Source: Salvator merianae
Taxonomy: Eukaryota > Chordata > Lepidosauria > Squamata > Teiidae
Direction: 5' to 3'
DNA length: 64,000 bases
NCBI GenBank assembly: GCA_003586115.2
Contig: QVOM02000073.1
Location: 48,497,650 to 48,561,649, forward strand
The position numbers and the translations under genes were made by a program. Below, piece by piece: positions 1 through 10,759 of the stretch (the first letter of the stretch is position 1; each line of letters opens with the position of its first letter). Below the pieces are notes generated by a model, which worked only from the letters and a program-made list of their open reading frames with translations, did not search any database and was not told the DNA's origin.

Positions 1-876
1 AATTAGAAGGAGAATATAGTGAAACTGTTAAAATGTTTAAAAAGAAATTAAGAAAAGATCTGACTTCAAAACACTCGTTTGGCTTTCTTGGTCATCTCTA
101 AAACATACATCTGTGAAATCATCTGTAATCAGAAGTAAATGGAGATATTTTGGAAAAGTAATTGCCTTACAGAAAATGTTGCTTAGGTTTAGATAATTAT
201 TTGATGTTAATATTAAGTTCAAAAGTCAGAGGACATAGTATTTCAGAGCAAAACATTTTGGGGCATTGGTTCTACTGAGAAATGAAAACCATAGCAGAAA
301 TGGAAATGAAGAGGACTGCTAAACTTAATTAGCTTATTTGACTGCTAACACTTATGCTCTTTTAATTGATCTCATATCTTTACTTCCTTTTAACAATCAG
401 TGTTCAGGGTTATTCTCTTGCTCCCTTGTCCTTTACTAATTTGCATAAGCTGCAAATCCACGTGTTAGAAATACTAGAGGATACAATATCCTTGCAGTGT
501 TTGAAGACTAAACATTGCTGTAGAAAATGATCCATAGGAATTCTAATAACCTATTGTTTTGGCTTTCTGGTAGTGAGAAACCAGAGAATGAGACTGAAAC
601 ACTAGATGCTGGAGGAAGTTACTTGGAGCAAAGTGGGATTTATTTCCGAATAAATGTCCCAAGGATTGACCTATGAATGTATACATGGTAGTTTATTTTA
701 CCAGAAGCAGAAATGGCAATAAATTTTAGAACAAGAAACGGTGCCTGATTTTCTTTTCTATTGTTGTACAGAGGCATGGTCTGTATTTCTGTTTTATGTA
801 AAGAAGGACAAAGAAATAGAACTGAGAGAATCTTAACTTTTAAGATTGTAAAGTATTTTTAATGGGAATGGATCAA
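1..876. other. AT-rich non-coding sequence, nothing recognised
   Basis: No open frame longer than about 60 codons, no recognisable transposon end and no tandem repeat. Probably intronic or intergenic. Confidence 0.6.
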
Positions 877-884
877 TAACAAAG

Positions 885-1488
885 TAGAGATGTGCATGAA
901 CTTGAAAAAGGAGGTTCAGTTTGCATTGAACTGAACCATGTGCAGTTTGGTTTGAATTCAAACTGGCTAAAACCAAGTCAATTCAAACCTCAGTTTGACC
1001 TGGTTCTGCACATAAAAATGCAATTTAAAAAGCCCATTTTAAAGGACAAAATACTAATGAATGTGAATGCTGGTAGTCTCGCTGGATCCTTACCATGACA
1101 GTGGCTGGGAAGTGTCTGGCCGCTGCCATGGCAACTGGCAGCACCGCACAGCAAGCAGGTGCACGCAGGCACAGGCGCCGAGCACAGTGCGGCACAGAGG
1201 TGGGTTCACACTCAGAAAGGGTGCAAATGCACTTTACTGGCAGCTGACTCTCAGCTCCTGGTAAAGCTGTGGAGCACTAAGTTGTGCTCCACAGCTGGTT
1301 TCCATCGGGAGCAGCAAAGGTCTCTGCGAAGTGCAGAAGCACTGATTACAGAAGCACTTTGCTAGCAAGTGTCTTGGATTTGTGCTAGTACAAAGTGCAA
1401 ATAGGCCTACTGACGCCTCTGAACCTAGAGGTGGTTCAGTTTGAATTCAAATCATCCAGTTCAAATTTGAACTGGTTTTGTATAACTC
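885..1488. mobile_element. hAT-like non-autonomous DNA transposon (MITE)
   Basis: The left end reads TAGAGATGTGCATGAAC. The right end, read on the minus strand, begins GAGTTATACAAAACC, a decayed match. The flanks TAACAAAG (877-884) and TAACAAAA (1489-1496) agree at 7 of 8 positions, as expected for the 8-bp duplication of the hAT superfamily if a terminal TA was lost. Inside are short palindromes built from GGTTCAGTT/AACTGAACC and GTTTGAATTCAAAC near both ends, a GC-richer core, and a perfect 13-bp stem at 1265-1277/1284-1296 with a 6-base loop. There is no transposase frame. The same TAGRGATGTGCA end occurs at 17169-17491, so this is one family. Confidence 0.6.
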
Positions 1489-1499
1489 TAACAAAAAAT

Positions 1500-2688
1500 T
1501 ATAGGTCCCACTAAACTTTAAGCAACAAATAACTAATTTGTAGTGGTCTATGGCGTAGGAAATGAGATATGGGCACACAGCTATGGATTGGCTGAAGCTC
1601 AGGGGCACAGCAAACTGCCTGGAAAACAGAGGGTCTCAGGTTTGTTCCCTAGTCTCTCCCTGGATGTATATAGTGGCAAACTACGTCTGTATCCCTTTGA
1701 AGGCAAATTCATAGAAGTGCCCATGGAGGTATCCATGAAGTCACCCAAGGAGTCAGATCTGACTCGGTGTTCCCCAACAAAAACAACAATCACATTAATA
1801 TTGAGAAAAACAGATGTTTTCTCAGAATAGCATTGATATGTGCAAATGCTACTTGTGATTCTGCCTCACAACTTCTTGTTAACGTGGCTATCCTTACAAA
1901 AATCTAAAATTGTTGCTATAGTGGTCAGGGCAGAGGTTGGTTCCTCTTCCTGGTATCTAGTGAAACACCAGTCCCATTGCTTAGTACTTTAAAACATATT
2001 TTGCTCAATACAGAAGGATCAACAACTCCTGCACTGTGAAGTTGATTTTTAAAAAGAAAAGAAAGCTGCAGATATGTATTAGTATCTTTCACGGATACAT
2101 TGAGGCTTATAGTGCCATTTATTACTCCCATTCATAGCCAAAAATGGAGGCTAACAGACTGCTTAAGCTGGGTATAAATGCGTAACTATTTCAGTGTAGC
2201 CAAATGCATCCATCTCTGCCCCCCCACCTCGTTTTAATGACATTCGGAAGTAAGCATTATTTAACTAGTGCTTTGGAACTGAGAGAAACATTAGCTTGCT
2301 TGGGTTTTATCTTGGGCAAAACAGAATGATGGACGAGAATGACTTTGTGGTGGAACAGAAATGGCCCAGAAAATGTTTTTATTGATTTGTCATTATCCAA
2401 ATCTCCAAGTGAAAAATTGATCCCCAGCTCCTGAAATATCAAACTTTAATCGCTAGAGATGAAAGTTCACTGTTCTGTGCTTTGGAATGTTAATTGCATA
2501 TGCCTTAAATGCAAGCAAAAAAAGTGGTCTTTTGATCACATGCTCTTGATTTGATTTTAATTCGAGCTTGTTATGATTCTTGCAAAATTAAAAATCATAC
2601 ATTTGCTGTGTTCAGTTGCTGCTGAGATGGAAGTGTTGGAATGACTCGCAAGACCTTGCAGATGCAGTTCTGTCTTATAAGGCAAAGA
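1500..2688. other. Non-coding, nothing recognised
   Basis: Mostly unique-looking AT-rich sequence. The 95-codon plus frame near 1543-1830 has no recognisable motif and overlaps an antisense frame of similar size, so I treat it as chance. Confidence 0.5.
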
Positions 2689-2689
2689 C

Positions 2690-2800
2690 TTGTGGTCCTC
2701 CAGATGTTGCCCTCCAGTGCTCATCAGCCCCAGCCAGCACAATCAATGGCAAAAGAGAAAAGTTGTTGTTACCCAGCAGCATCTGGAAGGCTGTCTTGGT
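2690..2800. mobile_element. Palindromic MITE remnant with CCAGATGTTG / CAACATCTGG arms
   Basis: The left half reads CCTCCAGATGTTG, followed by a CATCAGCCCCAGCCAGCAC core. The right half carries GCAGCATCTGGAAGG in inverted orientation. The same layout recurs at 31545-31665, 44568-44712 and partially at 44287-44345 and 52636-52712. From memory, short hAT-type elements with these arms are common in squamate genomes; the superfamily assignment is inference because no clean duplication is visible. Confidence 0.4.
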
Positions 2801-3010
2801 TATAAGCACCAAGTTTGGTGCCTCCATTTCTGGCATAGAGTTCCAGAGCTTAGATGTCTTTTTGGAGTTCATGGCATGAATATACCACAGCAGCAGTTTA
2901 ATGTCGACAGAAAGCTGTGAGATAGGTGAAACAGCTAACTAATAGCACTGTTGATAGTCTGCTTATAAGAGCAGCTCGGGCTCATGGGGAAGTAGCACAG
3001 ACAAAGGGAA

Positions 3011-3212
3011 TGTTGTTGTTGTTGTTGTTGTTGGGTACCACTGAATCATGGCTGACTGCATGGTCAGCTCCAGTAACACCTCTGTGTAGTTTCCTTGACA
3101 GAGATACAGAAGTGGTTTGCCAGTGCCTTCTTCCAGGAAGAGACTGGGGATTGAACTGGCAACCCTCTGCTCTGCAGGCAGTTTGCTCTACTACTGACCT
3201 GCAGCCACCACA
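3011..3212 (-). mobile_element. tRNA-derived SINE with (CAA)n tail, antisense
   Basis: Read on the minus strand, a tRNA-like head contains an A-box-like GTCAGTAGTAGAGC and a B box GTTCAATCCCC. The body contains GCAAACCACTTCTGTATCT and the copy ends in (CAA)n, seen here as the (TTG)n run at 3011-3034. The body is shared with the plus-strand copies at 21955-22127 and 27376-27562. SINEs of this build are transcribed by RNA polymerase III and moved by LINE enzymes; the LINE partner cannot be told from the tail alone. Confidence 0.7.
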
Positions 3213-3219
3213 CTGAAAG

Positions 3220-4950
3220 GTAGATCGGTTGCTTGTATGGAAGGTTGTGTAAAGTCTGTGTGATGCAGCAGCTGCAAGTTCAGCACAGAATTGGAATGAT
3301 CCAGTTTCAAATCCGCTCTCATCTTGGAAGCCTGAAAGATGTCTACAATCCCATCTCTCTCACTCGTACACTAATCTATCTCAAAGCATTTTTGTGAAGT
3401 AGGAGGAAGCAGCAGAACTGGTTATGTTTCCCTGAGCTTCTTGAACAAAAGGCAGTGTAGTAACTAGCACTGAATTAGAATTTGAAATTCTAAGTAAATT
3501 CACACATTCGCTCTTCCTTAGTAAAAGAGATCACTATGCATTATGCCCATGTTACCAAAGAGCTTAATTTCTTGTCAGGGTTTCCTGTAAACATATGTAG
3601 GAGGTTGGGATTAATTATGTAATCCTTCCTCTCTGCTCCCTACTTCCCATGGAGAGCTTTTTCAAACTGTCATGGGTCCAATTCTCCTAAACCACCGAAG
3701 AATACTTTGGTTTTAATCATGTTCTTGAAAAGATCAAGGCATTTATGTTGTATTTCTGGTGGAACCATCCTAAATACGTTTACCCACAAGTAAATCACCC
3801 TGAATTTGAGAAATTTTATACATGCTAAAAGGTGTTTAGGACTGCAGTTTTAATATTTTACTGTTATCTCCTTATACAGTATATTGGCAGTTGTTCAAAT
3901 GTATATTCATTCCCGAGCAGAAGCAGCAAGCCACTATCCCTGGTTTAGTATTAAATCCCAGTGGGGAATTATGGTTTCCATTACTGAACCACTATGTTAA
4001 GCCATGGTTTATTCCCATTTTACCAGGGATGATTTGGGCCAATTACACTATTATCCCTCCTTTGGACAGAATTCTAAACTGTGGATCATAGTTTGCATGT
4101 TCTATTCCATTTATACTAAGGAAGGAGTGAAGTAATAGCCAGAGTATGTACACTTGGACATTAAAATGCCACATGATCATTTAATTTGAAAGGTGAAGAT
4201 TTACATGCTATATTGCTTTATTGAGTAACAATTCCTCTTATTTGAGAATCAGGGTACGGGCACTGTTAAGAGTCATGTCACCTTTTTTCAACACTGTTTC
4301 AGAAGATAAAGTTACTAGGAAAACATCCAGTTTCAAACAGATATACTTAAGATTAGACATATTGGTGGTGTAAAACGAGCATGGGATAACAAAATTGTTG
4401 TATCTTTTTTTAATAAGTATTCAAATAGTATTATTAATGTTAAATAATGATGATGATGATGTTTATTTATAACTCCCTGTGTATGGTGTACTTGGGAGCA
4501 GGCTCATTTCCCTGCTCACAGCAATAGTTATTTTGAGGAATATATCCCAAGTGAATGGTGCCACTATAACTTATTTTGTTGCCTGCTGTAAGTTTCATAA
4601 AAATAGTGGAAAGTGTTCTCATGTGTTCCAAAATATTTCCCATTCATTAGCTAGTTGTCTTCCTAAGTTACCCAACAGCTGATATTTTCTGAGAAATTGC
4701 TGCACAAAAGCTCTATAATATGGAAGGAAACGAAACACTAGCAGCAAACTGTAGTAGCTGCAAACAACTATAGCACAGAAAGCACTGAGGAGCAAGTATA
4801 AGTAAAGATTTGTAAAGTCTGTGTAGAATCCTAAAGTAGGTTCTACAAAGGGTACTCCACAAGAGGTCACTGCTAGAAAGAACCTTTCTCTTGTGTTCAC
4901 TTGCTTTAATTTGTGCAGTTGCATTCACAAGCAGAATTAAAAGCACCCCT
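3220..4950. other. Non-coding, nothing firm
   Basis: No transposon recognised apart from a short (ATG)n run near 4449. The 101-codon minus frame at 4619-4924 is rich in F, L and Y and overlaps a second minus frame. It has no family signature. Confidence 0.5.
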
Positions 4951-4954
4951 GAGG

Positions 4955-5135
4955 CTGCTTAGAGATGGTTCGTGGGTGACATTGTTCACATGCCAGGCTG
5001 CCCCTCCTCCTCTCATGAACGTTCTAGGCTAGAAAATGTATAATAGAGATGGGATGGGAACATGTGGGTCACACTATTGTCTATAAGGCACATTTGAGAT
5101 GGTTCTTTTGGTATGTGTGAACACAGCCGGGTTTG
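4955..5135. repeat. Dispersed repeat, TGATCACAG family (divergent copy)
   Basis: Shares an ordered set of blocks with 14035-14230 and 53480-53672: a TTAGAGATGG-like start, a CTCTCAT block, TTCTAGGCTAGAA, then GAGATGGTTCTTTT and TGTGTGAACACAGCC at the right. No coding capacity. The class is unknown; it is probably a non-autonomous element. Confidence 0.35.
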
Positions 5136-5599
5136 TAGGGACACACAGAGAGAGCTTCACTGACTGCAGATAAGTAAATTGCAGCCCTTTCGTGTAGTAT
5201 TTCAGGACAGGACAAGATGGGTTGTTGCTAGAGCAGAACAGTGCTGTTCACATTCAGATGGTCCATTCTGCCCCAGGTCCATCTGCTGCCTCCAAAAAGT
5301 CTTCAGGGATAGTGTGGAGACCACACATTTTCAGCCTTTGCAGTTTCTGGCTTGGCCATCTTTGGCATGAATGCAGTTTCAGTGGTGCCTTCTAGAGCAC
5401 TCCTGAAATGGGACCACAGGGGTATGCCATCTGCACACCTCCGTGATCCAGTATACTGGCCCTGAACCAGTTGTATACCTCACAGTTGAGGTCTATAGCT
5501 GTATTGAGTTAGGGTATCATTCTGGACACCCTAGTCCACCCACACTTTGTCCAGTGCAGATGGAGTGTTGTGGGGGGGGAGCAGGGCATGCCCTATTCT

Positions 5600-5668
5600 G
5601 CACTAGCGTGTGGACAGCAGGTCCTTTTTCTGAATTTATTCCAGAATAAAGTTGAATGTAGAAATGGC
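5600..5668. mobile_element. Right arm of a MITE related to 26745-26924
   Basis: The stretch contains GGACAGCAGGTCC, TTCTGAATTTATTCCAGAATAA and GTAGAAATGGCC in the same order as the right arm of the 180-bp palindromic element at 26745-26924. The left arm is not recognisable upstream, although the sequence from about 5530 has some partial matches, so this copy is broken or strongly diverged. Confidence 0.4.
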
Positions 5669-5679
5669 CTATGCCTCAG

Positions 5680-6780
5680 CCTTGTAAGGCCCTGTAATGA
5701 CCCATAGTGCAGCTAGGGAGGCTGAAAAGCAGTGTTTTGTCTTCAGTCCCAAAGCAAATATATTAAGGAATAAAATTACTGGAGACCTGACAGCATCAGT
5801 AAACTACACACCCTGTCATAATTTTATACTGTTCTCCTTTAATTTCTTCTTCTGAGGTTAAGCATTTACGTGTTTTCTATGCAAGTAGGCAGAAACATCT
5901 GCACTGCTCTGGCAATGGAGATTTGTATTTGCTTCCCCAAATGAAGAAAATGGTCAACAGTAGATTGTAGGTATGTGCAGTGGATCAGGACCTCCCTGAT
6001 CCAAACAAACCCATTTTTGGGCTCTCCCAGTTGCACGTGAACCAGGGAACAAAGGGAAAGTGTGGTGCAATCTACCCCAGTGTGGCACCAAGCAGCTATT
6101 TCATCAGCTTGGCAGGTTGGCTAGCTGAGCTCTTCCAAGACAGTTTGGCCGCTCAACGCTGGCTCAGCACAGTTCAGATGACTGGTGATGTACTGTGTGT
6201 TGCATTGTGGCTGTTTCACAGTTGTTTTATTATATTCACTTATCTGTGAGGCAAGCAATGTACATGAAACACCTTATTGTCTAAAAGCAGCTTTAAAAGA
6301 ATGCCCCATAGCAGGCAAATTTTTAATGTCCAATAAAAAAGGATATAGTCCTTGCTTTCTTTTCCGTTCCTTTCTTGTTATTTTATTCCAAGTTCTTTTC
6401 ACAGTCTTCCATGTGGCATGCTGTGTGCCAGTGTCTTTTTATCTGCTGTATCTTGAGTTGTGCCTAGCTGGCAGAATGATTCTCATAATAGCATTTTAAA
6501 GGGCTTCCATGACAGCTAGGGAGTTGGCATCACATGGAAAGCTGCCAGTGCTTTTTTTCTTTTTTGCCTGTGGCACAAATCCCATTATTCAAATTCCGGT
6601 TCTCTATAATCCCTAGCCTTCAGAGTCTACAAGGCTTCCAGCTCCTGTCAACTCCAGTAAGCACCATATCAAGTGTGCAGGCAGGATGGGAGATTGAGCA
6701 TTCAAAAACAACCAACAGGAAGATTGGTCTGAACAGGATTTCCTGATTAGGTAACCAGAACACACTGGTGCTCCCGACAA
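5680..6780. other. Non-coding, possible hAT-like end near 5968
   Basis: At about 5968 the sequence GTAGGTATGTGCAGTGGATC resembles the TAGRGATGTGCA end of the hAT-like family and is followed by the palindrome GGATCAGGACCTCCCTGATCC-like pair. No partner end was found. The rest holds unremarkable open frames (89-104 codons). Confidence 0.3.
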
Positions 6781-6784
6781 CTTT

Positions 6785-7660
6785 AATCATAGCACTGTGG
6801 AGTTGGAAGGACCCACAAAGATCATCTAATCCAACTGTTTCCCACTGCTGAAGTGGCTGTCCAGCCTACTCTTAAAAACTTCCAGAGATGGAAATCCACA
6901 ACAGATAGTCTCTTCCACTGTTGTGCAGATCTTATTGTCAGGAATTTTCCCCTGTATTCAGCTGGGATGTAAGAAGCTGCAGCTTGTACCCATTATGTTC
7001 AGCTCTAGTAGCTGTGGTTCTGGTGGACAGTTTCTGACCATCTTCCTTGTGGTACCAGAGCACCAATCTCCTGTCTTTCCTTGGTTTTCTTTTCTCCAGA
7101 CTGAACATTCCTACTTCCTTCCTATTCTTTGCAAGGCATGTTCTCAAGTCCCTATATCATCTTTATCACCTTGTTCTGAACTTGTTCCAACCTGTCAGTG
7201 TCCCTCTGGAAAACTGTTGCCCAGAACTGCACATAGTGCTGTAAGTTTGAGCTCACCAGTGCAGAGTACAGTGGAATGAGGACTTCATGCTTCTTTTTCA
7301 GAGCTTCTTTTAATGCAGCTCAGAATTGCATTGGCTCTTCTAGCATCTACCTTACATTGCTGGCTGATGTTCAATTTGTTGTCAATGACCACACCTAGGT
7401 CCTTCTGTGATGCAGTGGTTGCAAGCCACAAAGCTCCCATTTTGTATGTGTACTCTTTACCTTTCTTCCCTACATGTATCATCTTATATTTGTCTATATT
7501 AAAAGATATGTTGTTCTCTGCCTGGTCTTTCAAGCTACCCAAAATATACTGCAGTCCCATTCTGTTGCCTCCTGCTTTGGTGTCATCTGATAAGCACCCA
7601 TCAGCCCCATTATTCAAGTCATTAATAAAAAAAGTTGAATAATACTGTCCCAAGACAAAT
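6785..7660 (-). mobile_element. CR1 LINE, 3' part with decayed reverse transcriptase
   Basis: The plus strand starts with AATCATAGCACTGTGGAG and GTTGGAAGG, the reverse complement of a CR1 3' end. Coding sequence follows on the minus strand. The 122-codon frame at 7285-7653 includes FINDL, SDDTKAGG (FADDTK is expected in CR1, so residues are missing at the catalytic box), WLATTASQKDLGVVIDNKL and ANAILSCIKR, all C-terminal CR1 RT landmarks. The 5' part of the element is absent, which is typical of LINE insertion. Not functional. Confidence 0.85.
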
Positions 7661-7664
7661 CCCT

Positions 7665-7800
7665 GCCAAACTTCATTTATTTCAAACCATTTATATCCTG
7701 CCCTTTACCATATGGTTCCGGAGTGGGTTACAATTAATAAAAAATATTAAAATACAGTACAATAAAATAAAACTACAGTCCCACTCACCCTCTGCCCCCA
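7665..7800 (-). mobile_element. L2-type LINE 3' tail, antisense
   Basis: ATTTATTTCAAACCATTTATA, then ATCCTGCCC and GAGTGGGTTACAATTAATAA, match the antisense start of the other L2-like copies at 26235, 36795 and 45290. It directly follows the CR1 copy. Confidence 0.45.
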
Positions 7801-7859
7801 ACCAACACATACAAAGAAAGAAAAGAAAACAGAACACTGAAATCTTAAAAAACTAAAAT

Positions 7860-9137
7860 GTAAATGGCATTTTCAGGGTTTTGCAGTGCTTACCATCTTT
7901 CTCCACTTCTAAAATACACATTTTTAAAAAAGGATTACTAAAACAAAATGCTTAATTTATATAGGTTACAAAACTATTTCTAGCAGTACTCTTTATGTAA
8001 GTGCTGAGGTCTTTTTAAGCTAAAAAAGAGGTGCGCAGATGCCTGATCAAAAATAATCTAGCTCTTTCTTTTTTAAAATGTGCCTGCCAGAATGATATGA
8101 TTTTATTCAGACTGCTCTTCTGAAAAATGATTTACCATCTAAACAAAAGCAGAAGTCAGATGGTTTTCCTATGAAATTTCCTAGTTGCAAAACTAGGGGT
8201 GGGGAAGGCAATACACAATTTAGTTTAGATTGCTATCACTCCTATATCCTGGATACTGATTTCCAATGCAATGTAAACCCATTAATGGTAACTCACTGAG
8301 TGCACTTTGCCAGCCAGTTGTGCACACATCTGACTGTACTGCTATTCAATCCACTACACTATGAGCATGTCATATGGAATTCAGATTTCTCTGGCACTTT
8401 GCCTTGCTGATCCCTTATCATCAGCTGACAAAGATAGTTACCTTCTCCTGTTTAAAAATACATGAATAGAGCTGAAATGAGGAAGCTGGAAGAGCCCCCC
8501 ATCCTCGAGAAGATCATTGAATTAACTCTAGTCCTAACTTTAGGGGTTGGGATTTAGGAATATCATTGGGTATTTAAATGTTTTTGATCCAATTTCTAGA
8601 CAACAAGCACAGAAAGAGTGATGGCAAAATTGTAGCAGAAGGAGTGGTACTCACAGCATGATGACATCAGAATTCCAAATGGAACCACAGATCCCAAAAC
8701 CTGCCCCATATTTACACAACTCTGTCCCTTCCTAAGAAATGTATTGCTTATTCTCAAGAACTGCTTGAGAGTACAATCAGACATCGTTAAAGGGATGAAT
8801 TTGAGACTCTAGGAACAGACATAAAATACCTAAAATCACCTTACCACATCCCAAAGCCTCTGAATGCCTGCTCTGTTCTCAAATGGAAAATCATAACACC
8901 AAGGGTGTCTCAAACTTTAAACTAGATTGGGCAGGAAACTGCATAAGTAAAGAGATGGTGATTTCCCATCCAAATGCCAATCAGTAGTCAGATTAGATTG
9001 CCTGACCTGGATGCAAAGATAGGCTGCAGTGTAAGATAAGTTTGAGCCACATATTTGGGACAACTGGTTGGACGGCACTTTTTTGTCTGTCTGGGGATGG
9101 GACACTTATTCTTAGAGACCTTTTCTTTAAAACCCTA
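7860..9137. other. Non-coding, nothing recognised
   Basis: AT-rich, with short chance frames only (at most 62 codons) and no repeat ends identified. Confidence 0.5.
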
Positions 9138-9139
9138 TA

Positions 9140-9522
9140 CAGTCATAACTTGGTATTCAACTGCTTTGAAACTCGTCAAATTTGGTACTTGATGCAAAAA
9201 AAAAATTGTCTTGGTACTCATCATTTGTTTGGTGTTTGACGTGCAGGCTAGAGCTTGTTGGTGTTGGTTGCCTCATGACTTGCTACCCTTTCCAGCCAAA
9301 ACAATGGGTCATGCGTTAGTCATGCGGTAGCTCTTACTCTGTGCATATCATGTAAAGTAATCATATACAACCTTATCTTTTTACATATTGCCTTAAAATT
9401 GTGCATTGTCTTTGGTTTGGGAATGCATTAAATTTGTTTATATTATTCCTTATGGGGAAAATTTGTTTGGTACTCATTGCACCTCCTGGAACCAATTAAT
9501 GATGAGTACCAAGGTATGAATG
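9140..9522. mobile_element. Tigger/pogo-like mariner element, non-autonomous
   Basis: The terminal inverted repeats are CAGTCATAACTTGGTATTC at the left and, on the minus strand from the right, CATTCATACCTTGGTACTC. About 18 of the first 22 bases agree. TA dinucleotides lie immediately outside both ends (9138-9139 and 9523-9524), the expected Tc1/mariner target duplication. Subterminal GGAACCAATTA and TTCCTTATGGGG are typical of this repeat type. At 383 bp it has no transposase frame. Its strand is arbitrary. Confidence 0.8.
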
Positions 9523-9929
9523 TATCTCTCTGGGACAGGGACACAACCACACCTTTTGAGAATGAAAAGAAACTACAGCAAAACTTGCATGGGTGTGATT
9601 GGCATGTGCCTTTCCCAGAACAATGTGTTTTTTTGAATAATGCAGCACTAGGTTCCAGCAAAAAGGCAGCAAGGTCTTACTTAGCCATGTTGGGATTAAG
9701 CAAGTAGCTCACAGAATAAGTGCTAGATTGTTTTACTTTCATATCCAAGTGCCTGTTGGTTTATCTCCCTCTATGGTGAAGTGCAGGTGGTTAAGGGTCA
9801 TGACAGTTGTAGGTAAAATGAGACTGCAGACAACTAATGAAGAATTATCTCAATAAGTTTGGTTGGCCAGGGGTCATGGTCAATGTGATGCCCAAGGGTG
9901 TGTGGTTGATTCTGCTGCTGCCTGTAAAA
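9523..9929. other. Short non-coding gap
   Basis: No recognised element. L2 similarity may begin somewhat upstream of 9930, but I cannot place the border. Confidence 0.4.
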
Positions 9930-10750
9930 TTTCAGAGCTCAGGCAAGATAGAGATGCTGTGTGTTAAAGGGTCTCTTGTCCATGAAGAAGGAGGCATCCT
10001 GTTCTTGATGGAGTTTATTTGCCCTGGAAAGAACAAGTGCATAACCTGGGGGTGCTCTTGGACTCTGCATTGACACTTGAAGGTCAGGTGGCCTATCTCC
10101 AGTTACAGCTAATTTGCCAGCAATGGCCCGTTCTGGACATAGACAGTCTGGCCACAGTAATCCATGCTCTGCTAACTTCCAGATAGGACTATTGTAATGC
10201 GTTCTATGTAGGGCTTCCCTTGAAGACAGTTTGGAAGCTGCAGTTGATGTAGAATTTACCAACTAGACTGCTAACTGGCACTGCTGGCCAGACGCATACC
10301 ATGCTGGCCCTAAAAGAACTGCACTGGCTGCCTACTTGTTACTGAACCCAGTTCAAGGTATTAATATTAACTTAGAAGGGCCTAAACACCTTGGCCCCCA
10401 AATATCTACAGGAATGCCTCCTCCCTTATAGACCTGCCTGTGCCCTAAGATCTGCTGGTGAGGCCCTCTTGACAGTGCCACCCACTTCAGCAGTTAAGGG
10501 GGTGGAGATACGTGGTAGGGAATTCTCGGTGATGTCCCCCAAGTTTCCCTCTGAGGTGCTTCAAGCATCCTTGTATTCAGACAACTGGTGAAGATGCACC
10601 TCTTTACCCTGGTCTTTGACTGAGGGAACATTCCCTCCCAATGCGGGCATTCTTACTATTTTAACTAATTTGTTTTATCTGTTTTTATGCTGCCAATTTT
10701 ATTGTGACCTGCTGTGAGACCTTTGGGTGTACGGGAGATAAAAAATAAAT
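9930..10750 (+). mobile_element. L2 LINE, 3' part (RT C-terminus and 3' UTR)
   Basis: Conceptual translation with several frame changes gives LGVLLDSALTLEGQVA, then LDYCNAFYVGLPLKTVWKLQ, then LKELHWLP, then KYLQECLLPYRPACALRSAG. These are the conserved C-terminal landmarks of L2 ORF2 protein. In-frame stops interrupt it, for example after KLQLM and TCY. A 3' UTR follows with GACCTGCTGTGAGACCTTTG and an (ATAAATA)-like end near 10745. The element is 5'-truncated and dead. Confidence 0.85.
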
Positions 10751-10759
10751 ACATAAATA

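Noticed and set aside
4619..4924. 101-codon minus frame rich in F, Y and L, as if a membrane protein
   Set aside because: Hydrophobic composition comes from AT-rich codons; no family pattern, and a second frame overlaps it.
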